This document shows, piece by piece, positions 13,085 through 54,870 of a stretch of DNA of 64,000 nucleotides. Each line of letters opens with the position of its first letter. The first letter of the stretch is position 1. The position numbers and the translations under genes are program-made. Source of the DNA: Synanceia verrucosa (taxonomy: Eukaryota > Chordata > Actinopteri > Perciformes > Synanceiidae); NCBI GenBank assembly GCA_029721515.1, contig CM056552.1:17400001-17464000 (forward strand), in the 5' to 3' direction. The notes under the pieces are model-generated. The model was not told where the DNA came from. It made no database searches and was given only the letters and a program-made list of their open reading frames with translations.

Positions 13085-13188
13085 TCAGAGCAAAGTCTGC
13101 TTCCTCTGTCTTCGCTGTACATCAACAGTTTGAGCGAGTTTGTTTCTCAGCTCAACTTTTTTCTTTCTGTTCATGTCAAAGGTAGGAC
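13085..13188 (-). CDS. Orphan terminal-exon-like ORF, 33 codons
   Basis: On the minus strand a strong acceptor (tgtctcttctttcag) is followed by an open frame coding PTFDMNRKKKVELRNKLAQT then VDVQRRQRKQTLL and TGA. It is highly basic and helix-prone. A candidate AATAAA lies near 12120 on the same strand. No partner exon is visible between here and syn2. Its phase fits the end of syn2 exon 11, so an alternative syn2 C-terminus is possible. It does not fit exon 12, where it would stop after a few codons. I do not recognise the sequence, and chance is possible. Confidence 0.25.
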
Positions 13189-13380
13189 CTGAAAGAAGAG
13201 ACACATGAGAAAAAATGCAAATAAAAAATGATCAAAGATGTGTTTTTGTGTCAAAAAAGAGATTTTCAGTGCTGTGTTGATTTGTATGAGGTTTTGTGGA
13301 CTTTTGTGCAATGAAAACATTAATCACCATTATTACTATCATTGCCGTTGCCACCTTATAACTTTTTCTATCAGCACTTT

Positions 13381-13381
<1 letters not shown>

Positions 13382-13419
<38 letters not shown>
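13382..13419. repeat. (TAA)n microsatellite
   Basis: Trinucleotide AAT/TAA run of about 12 units. On the minus strand it reads as poly-Leu in an open frame (13232-13690) that I do not regard as a gene. Confidence 0.95.
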
Positions 13420-14039
13420 GGACCCACACTGACATCAGTGATCTTAAGTGTTGTCTCAAAGGGCGATGGCATTTGAAGTGAGGGATATTTAAACATTTAT
13501 TTACTTCTTTAAACATAAATGAAAGTGTAGGCAAAGCAATAAAGGATCTTTTATATTGACTGGGAGTATTGGGCCCAGGTGCTCCCAGTTGACTTAAGAA
13601 TATTTCCACATGTATGTAGTGCCATCTGCTGGCAATGTCGTCTATGACAATTTCTCCTGAGATGCTGTATGTCTCCTCCCGATCTCTCATTAATGATTTA
13701 AGATGTATACTGATCTAGGACTGACTGGAGAGGCATCACTGGTCTTGTCATGCTAGTTTTTAGCTTAGTAGCAGCTACATGTATTTGCTATATAAATTAT
13801 CAGGGTACTCCAGTGATTTAATATTGAATTTCCATCGAAACTAAAGGAGTAAATGTCCAGTCACCCTGACTTTGTGTTTCCAGAGTTCAAATACTAAATT
13901 ATTTCACATAATTTTCCTTCAACCCTCCCTATTTATGTCATTCAGTGCTCCACAGTGTAACACAGTATTTATAAACTGATTTTTCTGTGGCTCTGATCAA
14001 ACAAAAGGCACAAACATCAGCATGAAAGTTACTTGGTGA

Positions 14040-15919
14040 ATCAGTGGAATGATGGAACCACATCTTTATTATTTTTATCTGTACAGGAAAAAAAAACAAA
14101 AAAAAACATCATCAGTCACCAGATCATGCAAAGCAGTATTGCGTTACAAATAAAAACACAATACAAAACAATAAATACTGTACCATAAATATGGAGCCTC
14201 AAAAAATAAATAAATCAATCAATATATTACAAAAAATAAACTCCTGAGATGACACTTACATACATACAAATACAATATGTTATCATTTACTTGCAACATA
14301 GTACTGGAAATGGATAAGCAGACAGGTTCATATGCATTTAGGGTTAGTGTAGAGTTTCTTTTTGCTTTTTTTTTTTTTTAACACATGAATTTGAAATGTA
14401 GCAAATGAAAATTACTAGTTGTTTGGGCTCCTTCCAGGTTGCCTTAAATTCAGTCCCACAACACAAACAGGATTACTCACAGAAACCAGCGGTTAATATG
14501 GCATATTCAAAAGAAACCCAGTGTCTGACTGCAGTAAAAAGCAATCCGGAAAGCCGTGACTGAAAGGAATCTTAAAGGCAATGTAAGCGTAAGGTATTCA
14601 ACAGATACACGGGTCCTGTATGTATGATCATATGTTTATATTCATAATAGGGTGACAGCTCTCAACAGTCACGTCGAGGTGTTATTGCACTACTGTCTCA
14701 ATGTCTTTTCATGAGAATAATCAACAAAGTACAATACTGTTGATACACAGAGGTGAAACAAGAAATCACCAGTTACAGCTACAGACATGAGACTTTTTAC
14801 TCTTTGAAATGCATCCAGTTATTATTTAGTATTGATTTATTCAGTCTATTCTGGCCTGCTCCCAATGCTCCCACAACTACAACATATTTAATCAAACACT
14901 TGAAGTAAATGAATGTATTTCAAGTTGTAATCAACCCATGTCTGCACAGCTAACAAATGTAGCTGGATTGAAAACATGTTCACAATAAGGCTACAACATC
15001 TAGAGAGAGGGAGGGAGGGAGAGGGGGGGGGTAACAGAGGGCAAACTCAACACTGATAGAGCTCCCTCCTGCTCCAAAAGTCACACTGAGCCACTTGGAG
15101 GAGCCATGCATAACAATTGAACACAGATGAACATACACATATTTCCAGCTCCCACACAACAATGAACTTCAAGGCTTGTCGACAAAGAAAAAGGACAGCA
15201 GTGACGAGCCCAGTAGTCAGGAGCCAAGGACCAGAGACACAACGGCTGGATTTACACAGAAACTTTAAAGTTTTAAATTATTATTATTTTTTGACATGCT
15301 CTCACTTAATGACGAAAACGTATTCACTGTGAGGGAAACCACCAAATATCAAATATCTGACAATTTAAAAAAATAAAAAATATGTATAAATCCAGCCACT
15401 GAATGAAAGAGTTATGTCACTGACAAAATTAAAAGTGCTACTAGATGTTTTTTTGCTGTCATTGGCTTATCTCCCTTTATAGATATATGTTTGTATTCAT
15501 ATTCTGTGTATATACTGCATATATATTTATAAATATATATATATATATATCCCTCATATGTGTTGAATACTCTATTTTTCATATACTTCAGAAAGAGTTC
15601 TTAAAGTGTGCTCTGGGAAACATATTTTTTTCTTTTTACTGTATTGTACTCTAGTCTATATCAATGACGTAACTCCTTCAGTCCAATAATTCTGGCACAG
15701 CATCATTTCAAAGAGCATCCCAGCCAGCAGGCCTCACTGTTACTCACACAGAGAAGCTGAAAGTGGAGGAGAGGAGGGACCGCGACGGAGGGAATACAGT
15801 ACAGTTAACACACAAAGTTTAATCTCAGACTGGTTCACATTTAATGTCAATCAAGTCATCTCTGGCCAGCGGTAAAAGGAAGGGGGGCCAGAATCAATAA
15901 GGGGCTGACTTTACGGCGT
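14040..15919 (-). other. syn2: Likely syn2 3' UTR
   Basis: About 1.9 kb follows the stop codon with no further coding potential, is AT-rich and holds a short TA run near 15535. It is bounded by a canonical AATAAA on the minus strand at 14065-14070. Long 3' UTRs are usual for neuronal genes, but the exact end is inferred. Confidence 0.55.
14065..14070 (-). terminator. Candidate syn2 polyadenylation signal (AATAAA)
   Basis: The plus strand reads tttatt, giving AATAAA on the minus strand, about 1.85 kb after the syn2 stop. It is a candidate only; other AATAAA-like words occur in this AT-rich stretch. Confidence 0.4.
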
Positions 15920-45683
<29,764 letters not shown>

Positions 45684-46062
45684 CTGGAAGAGAAGAGAAG
45701 AGATTTAGCTTGGCATCCTACACTCAATGCTGCCCTCTACTGGACATTAACACTCGCTGTGGAACAAACAAGAGAGAAAATGGATGCCTTGTGAACTTTT
45801 AATGGCCAAACTTTCTCAGCTGCGGGAAAATGTTTATGTTTATGAATTTTTTGAACCGCTGAAATGTAGCACATCAATGTGGTTATACCAAAACTACATT
45901 TAATATCACCTCTATTGCTGGTCAGATTAGAATCCTGCTGCAATATTAAATACCATCTTGACATTTGAATGATGAATGTATCCAATAACAGCGTGGTCTG
46001 ATGTTGACTTCTTAATATCTCGGCTGCCACTTGCTCAAGATTGATGTAGAAATGAATTGAGC

Positions 46063-46067
46063 AAACA

Positions 46068-46101
<34 letters not shown>
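46063..46101. repeat. (CA)n microsatellite
   Basis: CA run of about 18 units in syn2 intron 1, about 380 bp upstream of exon 2. Confidence 0.95.
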
Positions 46102-46103
<2 letters not shown>

Positions 46104-46784
46104 CTGGCAGATGGAGAGCAGACAGACAAAGACAGACCGACAGGGACAATGAGTCAAGCAGAGAAGCACAGGCTGCCAGCCAACACACAAAATACTCAGG
46201 ACGTCTCATTTTACACAACATTGTAAAGGGATCACAGATGGTACTGCACAGCATCCGTCACCTTCCCATACACTGAAGCTAAATACAGCTAGGGCATGAA
46301 CAAGAGAGATGTTTTTGAAGTCCTGGGTGAGAATGAAATCTAACAAGAATATCTTTCCTTGTTTGGCTTCATATTTTTCTTCATGCAGCAGCTACAATGT
46401 ACAATAGTTTGTGTAATGTAGTGTCTTCTTCAACAGGTCCCCGAACACCATTACAGCCCCCATTATAATCATTTATCCCCTCTAAACAGCATGCTGTGTT
46501 ATGTACCATAATATCACATTAAATCAAATCGCTTGGTCCTCATGGTTCCTCTCTGTGTTGTCACCTAAACATGTATGACAGATTCCTTCCATATCACCTC
46601 ACAGGACCTTGTGTAGTGCAGCACAGAGGCATCTGGCTCACGTCTGGTTCATTAAGATCAGACCATCTGTGAGAGAAACACTGTGGGGAAGATGCCGCAA
46701 CTTCCACCAATCAATAGTCATGCCAGCAAAATTGGTGACCTCAGAATTACAGCAATATATCTTTTTCAGTCCCGCTAACAGTCA

Positions 46785-46930
46785 TGGGCAAACTACGGCC
46801 TGTGGGTCATATACGGTCCATTTGGCCATCTGGCCTGCCAAATTTGTTCAAATTATATTATTAATTTCAATCATATTATATTTAGGGCTGCCGCCGCGTT
46901 AACATGATCTGCTGCGGTATGCGCTACGGT
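46785..46930 (+). repeat. Possible hAT-like terminal fragment
   Basis: GGGCAAACTACGGCCTGTGG resembles the terminal sequence of hAT-type MITEs in vertebrates. The run to a CG-rich patch near 46890-46925 may be part of the same insert. No second end or target duplication was found. Confidence 0.35.
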
Positions 46931-49460
46931 AAGTGTAACTGGAGAAACTGCCCGAAATGTATAACAACAAAAGAAAATTAAAGCAAGTCATGAAGCAGAA
47001 ATTCATTCAAAAAAATCAAACTAACAATGCAGTCATAACTAATGATCAAGCATGCTGGTAAAATTAGATTAACCATCTTTTCTTCATCTGTCCAAGCTTC
47101 TGCTGTAATTCCGCAAGCAAATTATCCACCAAAGAGCATCATTAAATATTATTAATATTTGTAACATGAAATGGACGAAAAGGAAAACCAAAAGAGACGC
47201 TCTTTTCATAAACACAATGCTTATTAGAGTTATTGTGGTGTCGCTCTGATATTAGCAGCTCTGAAAAGTGTAATCACTCCCTGCAACTTTAATTGAAAAG
47301 TTAGGCTGTAGTTTCTCAGATGAATGGATTTAAAAAGCAAACTCTCTACAGGTATCTCTAATCTCATTGCTGCTGAATGGGTCCTAAGAGGCTCCACATG
47401 TGGTCAGAGTTCAGGGTGTTCTGCTGCACACAGGCCAGCAGGCCAGGCCAGCACGCTAATGGACAATTATGGAGAGGCTTCTGATGTTGCTTCACTTATT
47501 TAATTCCATCCAGCAGCATAATGTAGCTGCCACATATCAAAACACACCATGTGCTGGAAGTGAATGTGTCTTTTATGGGATGTACATGCATATACTTAAA
47601 AGCTGCATCACTCGCTGTTGTAGCAAAAGAGGGCACAGTGATGCATGGACCTCCAATCGACACTTCAAGCGTTCAAAGACAAAACAATCCATTTCAGACT
47701 GTAGAGGAGAAACGTCTAAACAAAAGCAGTTTACAGCTACTGCACTGTCTATGAATCAATACAATAGCACTTTGGCAACAAGCTTTGCCAAATGTCAACA
47801 CAAATTTACAACTACTTTTACCCTTAGGAAAGACTATCACCCCACACAGTAAGCAGGGTGTGGTAAGTAAGCAGATTTCTCTCTATTCCATCCATCCACC
47901 AGTATTGTTTTTTGGTGTGTAATGATCATTACAGTCTCACTGGGCAGCTAACGTGGCTATACATTTGAGCCTGTTTAGCCTGTTAGGCCAAAGAATGCCT
48001 GACTTCATAACATTATAGGTGATATATCATCTCTGACAGCTCATCCCTACAGTTTCCTGTATTCAATTTATATCACCCACTAGTGTCTTAAGGTAAGACA
48101 AGGATTGCAAGTCAGCAAAGTTTCTTTCACTCAGTCCTTCATTTTCGGCATTTGAGCTGATAAGTAAGAGAGCTCCTATGTTGAGGACTTTACCATAATT
48201 GGATTTTTTTAACTTTCACTGAGGCAAAAAAGGAAATTAGCAAATAGAAAAACAAAAAACAAAGAAACTTGGGCTACTGAGCAGAGGGCTAAAAAAGACA
48301 CATGTTTTGTTACGGCACACCTGGTACAACACATACATACAACAGTATGTTTTTTAATACCTAAAAACAAAGACCTTGGAGCCACTGTAATCTTTTTGAC
48401 CAAATTGCATTTTGGCACAAAAACATTTAAACCATTTATGTTTCTATGGTAACTGCTGCAGATCTGTTTTTTACTGAGGCATTTTCTGGGTGACAATATT
48501 TACATCTCACTCTAGCTATTATCCAAATACAGCTGAAAAGATGTAACTGTCTTGTTAATTCTCAAGCAGATGATCTGAGACATCTGACGAATAGATACTG
48601 GAGTTTTGAGGATGAGACATACTGACTTGTATATAGATATAAAAATAGATATAAATAATGGAATTTAAGTGAAAATTGAAATATCAGTAAAAGAATATAA
48701 AAAGTAGCGTGAAGTACACAGTAATCACTAATGGCTGTGGCTAAAATGACCCTATAAATTAAGTTATTTGAATAGGCTAGTGTGAAGCCAGACTATAAGT
48801 TTTTTTCATGCTCTGCCTGAAAAAGCTGCATCATCTTGACGTCACATTGTATAGATGTCAAGGACAAATTAGATGAACAAGTCACTTAGTACTAGCTGTG
48901 ACGCAGGTCTGAGAAGCTAACAAGGCTGCCACAGAAAACAACACAACCAAAAACTGTGTGCTAGGCTAAATTCACTAGCTGAGCTCAGTTGACTCTGTTT
49001 CTTTTCAGGGTCATTTGATGCGATCCCATTTTCATTATTGATCTGTGGAGTCCAAGAGTCTGAGACCGCCACACTGTCCTGTGGAAATGAAGCCTTTCAA
49101 ATCAATGCATGGTAATGACATAAAGCCAGAGACACAAGCCTAATCAATCACAATCACAATCACGTCAGAGGGAGTGCGAGCAGAGTAAGAAGTGCAAATT
49201 ATGAAGATAGAACAAAATAATTAGTACATCACGCATAAAATGATAATGTGCAATAGCTGCACTGTGGACTTCTTGTGTGGTATTGCTTAATAACCATTTC
49301 TGCATGGATATCAAAATGTTACATTGTTCATTTTAAGTTTAACTTATCTCAACTCTTCCTCATGTTGGATTTATGATCATTTGGTTCCATTATTTCCTCT
49401 GTTCCCAGAGCCTTTACAGGAAAATAAATATATAACCTATACTGTATATACTGTATAAAG

Positions 49461-49796
49461 GGCAGCACGGTGGTGTAGTGGTTAGCACTGTCACCTCACA
49501 GCAAGAAGGTACCGGGTTCGAATCCCGCCTCCGGGGCCTTTCTGTGTGGAGTTTGCATGTTCTCCCCGTGTCTGTGTGGGTTCTCTCCGGGTACTCCGGC
49601 TTCCTCCCACCATCCAAAAACATGCATGGGGATTAGGTTAATTGGCTAATTTAAATTGACCGTAGGTGTGTCCTGCGATGAGGTGGAGACTTGTCCAGGG
49701 TGTACCCTGCCTTCCGCCCTAAGACAGCTGGGATAGGCTCCAGCCCCCCCGCGACCCTATGAGGATAAGTGGTAGATAATGGATGAATGGATGGAT
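49461..49796 (+). mobile_element. tRNA-derived fish SINE, copy 2
   Basis: Starts GGCAGCACGGTGGTGTAGTG (A-box-like TAGTGGTTAGC), with a perfect B box GGTTCGAATCC near 49516. The 3' half contains CTGGGATAGGCTCCAG and ends in an ATGGATG tail. It appears near full length and lies in syn2 intron 1. RNA polymerase III promoter boxes are intact by eye. Confidence 0.88.
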
Positions 49797-52700
49797 ATAC
49801 TGTATATATAGAAGTATGTGTGAACACTTGATAGCTAAAGGTATAATCTAAAGATCGTATGATAATGAAATATCGTCTCTAAGCTGTGTTTTACATGGCC
49901 TGAAGCCCTGAATCATATAGTGAGTCACAGTTGACAGGAACATGCACCATAATGAGGGTATAATAATGGGGCCTGTCGCACACTAAAGCATGATACATTT
50001 CAGTTTATGACAGGTGATGTTACTTGTCGCTCCCTCCCACATTTCTTTGCTATTTATCATCCCTTTTTTTCTTATCATAACTGAAGTTGATCCCCACTTT
50101 CCCTCTAAGTGCATCATCTTTTCCACCAATCTCCCCTCTGTGGTTGTCATGATCGATTCAATGCAAGGTTTAATGGAATAAATGAACCATATGTGATAAG
50201 CAGCCGCACTGTAATGGGTTCAGTGAGACAAGTCTGATTGAGCAAAGGCAGACTGTGTTGATATGGTGTTTCCAAATGCAAAGGATTCATCAGTCTCTGT
50301 GAACAGCATGTTGACATAGTTATCTATTAATGAAAAATTGAAGGAGCCCACGAATAAAGCACAGCAGCATACTGACTTGATAAAAACAAATCTGATGTTA
50401 TAATTACAAAAGAGCACAGCAGAGCTGCAGTATTAAAGCTTTCTAGTACAAAACGACGGCTCGAGCGAGGAAAGCCTCTACCCGCCATCACCTCTCATCA
50501 CTGGATCCACAAGTGGAGTGCAAATTGTGTAAAACAAGACTCTGACTACTGGGGTGAGAGGGTACAAAAAGTGTCAGAGCAGTCCTAGTGAAGTGAGAGA
50601 TAGCAGGAGTGTAATAATTTGGCTAGCTGGCATGACAGTGTTAGGACATGAAAATGAGAGCAGAGTGGGAGGAATGGAAGGCCAAGTGGGCAGAGGACAG
50701 TGCTGGCTGCAGCCCAGCATACATTTTCAATCTCTGTGGACACTTTCTGACCTCATGCTACTGTCTGGTTTTTCAGGCAACCTTGTTTTTGAATGTGATG
50801 GAAGACTTACTCACATCATTCACTCAAGTAAAAGTATGTATGGAAGAAGAAGAACAAAAGTATCTGTAGCAAAATAAACTTAAAAATAAAAGTACTCATT
50901 ATGCAGAATGTCCCATTTCAGAATAATTTATAACGTATTAATGGCATATAATCATTAACTGACTAATGTACGTGTCACTATAATGTTGCAGTTAATACAG
51001 TATAATATATTTAATAAAAATAAATACTTAAATACTCATAGGACTCAAAATTGTACTTGAGTAGCTAATAGGTGGAAAACACCTGCGCTGAAGGTCATTG
51101 TTTGGGATATCGTCTGAAGTACAACAAACATGAACATAATTCAGTGAAATATCATTATAAACATGACTAATGGCTGAATTTTATTCAGAGAGAAGGAGGA
51201 GGAGGGAGGGAAGGCTGAGAGTCAGAGAACAGCATGCTGCATACTGAAGAGGGCTGGCTGGACTTAACCCAGCAACACTAATACTGTACATGTTAACGGC
51301 CAACTGATTCAGCAGCACAGCACAGACTCAGAGCTTCTTCAGTCATGGTACTACAGAGGAAAAGGCTGAGAAAACACAAGAAGCACAAGCAGTGAATAAA
51401 ATACTAATATTAGGTGTCAGGTAGATAAGAATCAACAGGGACAAAAAAGACATGATTCATGGAAAATTATTTTTTCTCTACATGGCAAGCTTATTTACTT
51501 ATTAATGATCTAATAGTCTAATCAGTTTTATTATCATACCTGAGCGGACAGTATTCGTCTTCCACTTATTTTGACTGTGTTGAGACAAGCCAGCCATCTG
51601 AGGTCACAGTAGAGGACCACAGTAAATCACTCATCAGACACATGATGCTCAAAGACAAACAGAGATTTTCCTTTTTTTTCTCTGCAAGCAGAGAATCTGT
51701 GTTCAGTGTGACATTTACCCTTGAGAGTTTGGTGTTTGAGTGCCTGTGCATGTTACGTGTGAAAAAAAAATAACCAGGTCTGATTGGCTGCACTGCCTGA
51801 ACATGAGCAGCATACAGAGTTTTATATTGGTGTATTCGTTGGTGTGTTCTACTGCACTGAGGTGAAGCTGCCTGAATTATTCAACTGCAGCACCTCCTTC
51901 TGCCATAATCCTCCTTCTAGTCCTGCAGACGTGCAGGAATAGACAGCACCTCTCTCACACATTAATTATGTATGTTTGAATGTTGTGTCTGATGATAACT
52001 ATAAGTTGTGATGAGTAGTGTGTTGAAGGGCTCACGGGTCTTTCCTCTCTAACTTCCATATCTGAGCACATCAGTTTAGCTTTAGATATTAGTTATAAAT
52101 CATTAATAACAACAACTTATAAGCTGCACATCTATTAGAAAGAGAGATACTCATATGAAGTAGTCTGCAGTTATAAATGTCGGTAAATCATTTTAAATAA
52201 TGCAACATAAAGAAACATTATTTTCAGTAAAAGGAGAGTAATCCAGGGCGTAGTATTGACATACTAACATGAGTATTTCCATGTTATGTTATGTATTTAT
52301 GTATTTTATGTTAATATAGCTTAGAAATACTTTATAAAGAGCACCTTACTGGAACATACAAAAATATACATATCATAAAGAATTCCTTTAATCACATTTA
52401 TGATATATGAAATGACAATGTATGAAAAATGAATAATGTCAAACCAGGGATCAAATATAACACCAGAAAATTAATGACAGAAATATATTGCTTGTATAGT
52501 CGAGAATTATCTACGTATAATTTCTCCCCAGTTTTCATAGCGTGTATTTGTCTGTGGTTTGTGGGTGAGGGGTTATTACATCACTGTGATAAATGATGAC
52601 CTCCAGGCCAGACCGCGCTCTGATGTCGAGACACATCAATGCTTAGAAGACTGTGTGTGTTAGAGCACCCACTAACAACACATCTGCTTGACTGAAAGAG

Positions 52701-52879
52701 GTTCATCGAGGGAACATCTGGAAACAGCAGAGTTGATTTTTTTTCCTTGCCACGTGGCAATCATAAGAGTTTGGAGTTTCTGTTGATACATAAACATAAA
52801 AAATGAACAGAAGAAATCCATTTAGAAGTTTATTTTATGATGTAATTTATTATATATTTGATCAAAGCGACCAGCAGTA

Positions 52880-53295
52880 TGTTAGGTTTGTAGGTGCCTT
52901 TTTGTTTTGTGTGGCATGTTTTGTGTTTTCCTGTCTCCCCTTCCCCCTCCTTCTCTCCAGGGCAGTGTGTGTGCAGCAGTGGCGGTGATTGGTTGGCTCT
53001 CTCCACGAGACACACCTGGTTCTCATCCACTCATTCATCCTGCTATTTAAGCCTGGCCCAGTCTCCACTCCTGTGCCAGATTACCCCATCTCAGCAGCCT
53101 GTTTATGTCGCCACTCGAACGTCGGACCTGTCTCCAGCTCTACTACTCCAGCAACGCCAGCCACTCGTCCATCGCCTGCTCTTGCCCTCGCCTTTTGTTA
53201 ACTTTGTGTACTTTGTGGGGAGAATAAACACTTCAAGTTATCTTCGCTGCCTCAGTCTCTGCATCCGGGGTCCAGGCCTTAGCTCACACGTAACA
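52880..53295 (+). mobile_element. Solo LTR with intact target-site duplication
   Basis: 416 bp starting TGTTAGG and ending CGTAACA (inverted TGTTA/TAACA), flanked by the 5-bp duplication cagta (52875-52879 and 53296-53300). A TATA-like tatttaa lies at 53044-53050 and AATAAA at 53223-53228 in the same orientation. These are the parts of a retroviral or Ty3/gypsy-type LTR. No internal gag/pol or second LTR is nearby, so this is a recombination-derived solo LTR. Some short open frames cross it but none is a gene. Confidence 0.85.
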
Positions 53296-53634
53296 CAGTA
53301 GCTTTAAATACAATTTTGATTATAACACTTTATACTGTGGTAGAGCACGTTTTGCATTTACCAGCTCCTCAGTCAACTTTTGATTGGCAGGCGAAAGCAG
53401 CAAGTCACCAGAAATGAATCTGTCCATGGAGATCAAACTGACACAACATGAAAGATTGGCCCAAAACTTCTAACCTCCAAACTTTTTTCAGAACATTTGG
53501 GAGGTAAGATAGGGAGAGACTGTAAAATTGATCAACAGTGTCAGCCCATCCTGGCTTTACGTCATTAATATTAATACTAATATGCAAATGAACATGATAA
53601 TATAGAAACTGACAAACTGAGCACTCCCCTGAGA

Positions 53635-53990
53635 GTCAAGTCAAGTTTATTTGCATAGTCCACTATCACAAATTATGAATTTGCCTCAGGACTTTACAAT
53701 CTACGTATCATATCATATGAGTCGACCCTCACATCGACTGAGGAAATCTCCCCCCAAAAAAACCTTTTAACACCTGTCCATCCCTCTTCTAGGATGGACA
53801 GGTGCAATGGATGCCATGTGTGCAGAGTAACAACAATGAAAAACACATTAACACTCCATACAACAACAGTTAATTCATATGAAATTGCATGGAGAGAAAG
53901 TGTCCAAGGGGATGAAGAGCAGCATCAAGCTGTGAATTCGGAGCAGCATGCTCTCCACCCCACCACACCAACCACATGAAGTCTCCACCA
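53635..53990 (+). repeat. Fish interspersed repeat (CAAGTTTATTTG type)
   Basis: Begins GTCAAGTCAAGTTTATTTGC, then the TATCACAAATTATGAATTTG block, a deleted middle, and ATGGACAGGTGCAATGGATG. This order matches a dispersed repeat common in percomorph genomes. It may be a retroposon 3' end. No protein. Confidence 0.55.
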
Positions 53991-54717
53991 GAATAGGGAT
54001 GGTAATCAGAAAACATTACTTGATGCATGTATAAGAAGTCAAAATGTACACTTATTAGATTTACTTAATGGAAGGGATTTTTTGGAAAGAGATTTATGAA
54101 GATGCAATATAATTAACTGACTGTTAACAGCTTTAAGGTTACCTTTTCGACATACACAATATTTTCTCTGCACTTTTATTATTTGCTTTGTGCCATAGTG
54201 TCAATATTGTGCCATCCTCAGTCCCACCAGTGAGTGACCAATACGACCAATTAGCCAGTATTGTTTTCATTGAGACTGAATGCAGTAACATTTGGTTTCT
54301 GGTTTTCTAATTAGCGAGAGTGACAAAGCCAAACAATTACAGGCAAATATGGGGCATGATTGCTGCAAAATAAGGTTCTTCAGTCAGAAGAAAACCAGCC
54401 TCCTCATTAGTACAAATTGGTGGCTGTGTCAGAAAAGCCTCTGTGAGTGTAATAATTCAGCCTGTTGTATTTTTGGATAGGCTAGGATCTGTACTCATCT
54501 CCAGTTATGCCACCAGTACTGACCTTTGAATTGTGAGCTCCATAAAAGTTGATAACATGTTAATTATAACAAAGCACCCAGTTTTCCAATTCCTTATTGT
54601 ATCTGACCAACATTTTGCCTAAATAAGCGGTTCATAGGTTATTTAGACACAACAATATCCACGTTAATATACAGATGTTTTGCAGCAACACAGTATTGTT
54701 CACTATCTTAGTTTAGT

Positions 54718-54870
54718 GTGTAAGCATGCTAACATTTTCTAATTAATAGTGAACACAAAGTGCAACCAAGGCAAAATCACTGTCCAGATGACGGACAATG
54801 ATTCTCAATTCCTGCGATCCATCCAATAACTGTTGTGATATTTTAGATGGACCAAAGGGGCAACTGACCG
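54718..54870 (+). repeat. Dispersed repeat family R2, copy 3
   Basis: GTAAGCATGCTAACATTTTC, GTGAACACAAAGTGCAACCA and ATCCATCCAATAACTGTTGT, with a short central deletion. In syn2 intron 1. Confidence 0.45.

Noticed and set aside
13232..13690. 152-codon open frame on the minus strand with a poly-Leu run
   Set aside because: The Leu run is a translated (TAA)n microsatellite. The flanks have no motifs and overlap nothing known.
52894..53301. 135-codon open frame on the plus strand
   Set aside because: It lies inside the solo LTR; LTRs are non-coding and the product has no recognisable domain.
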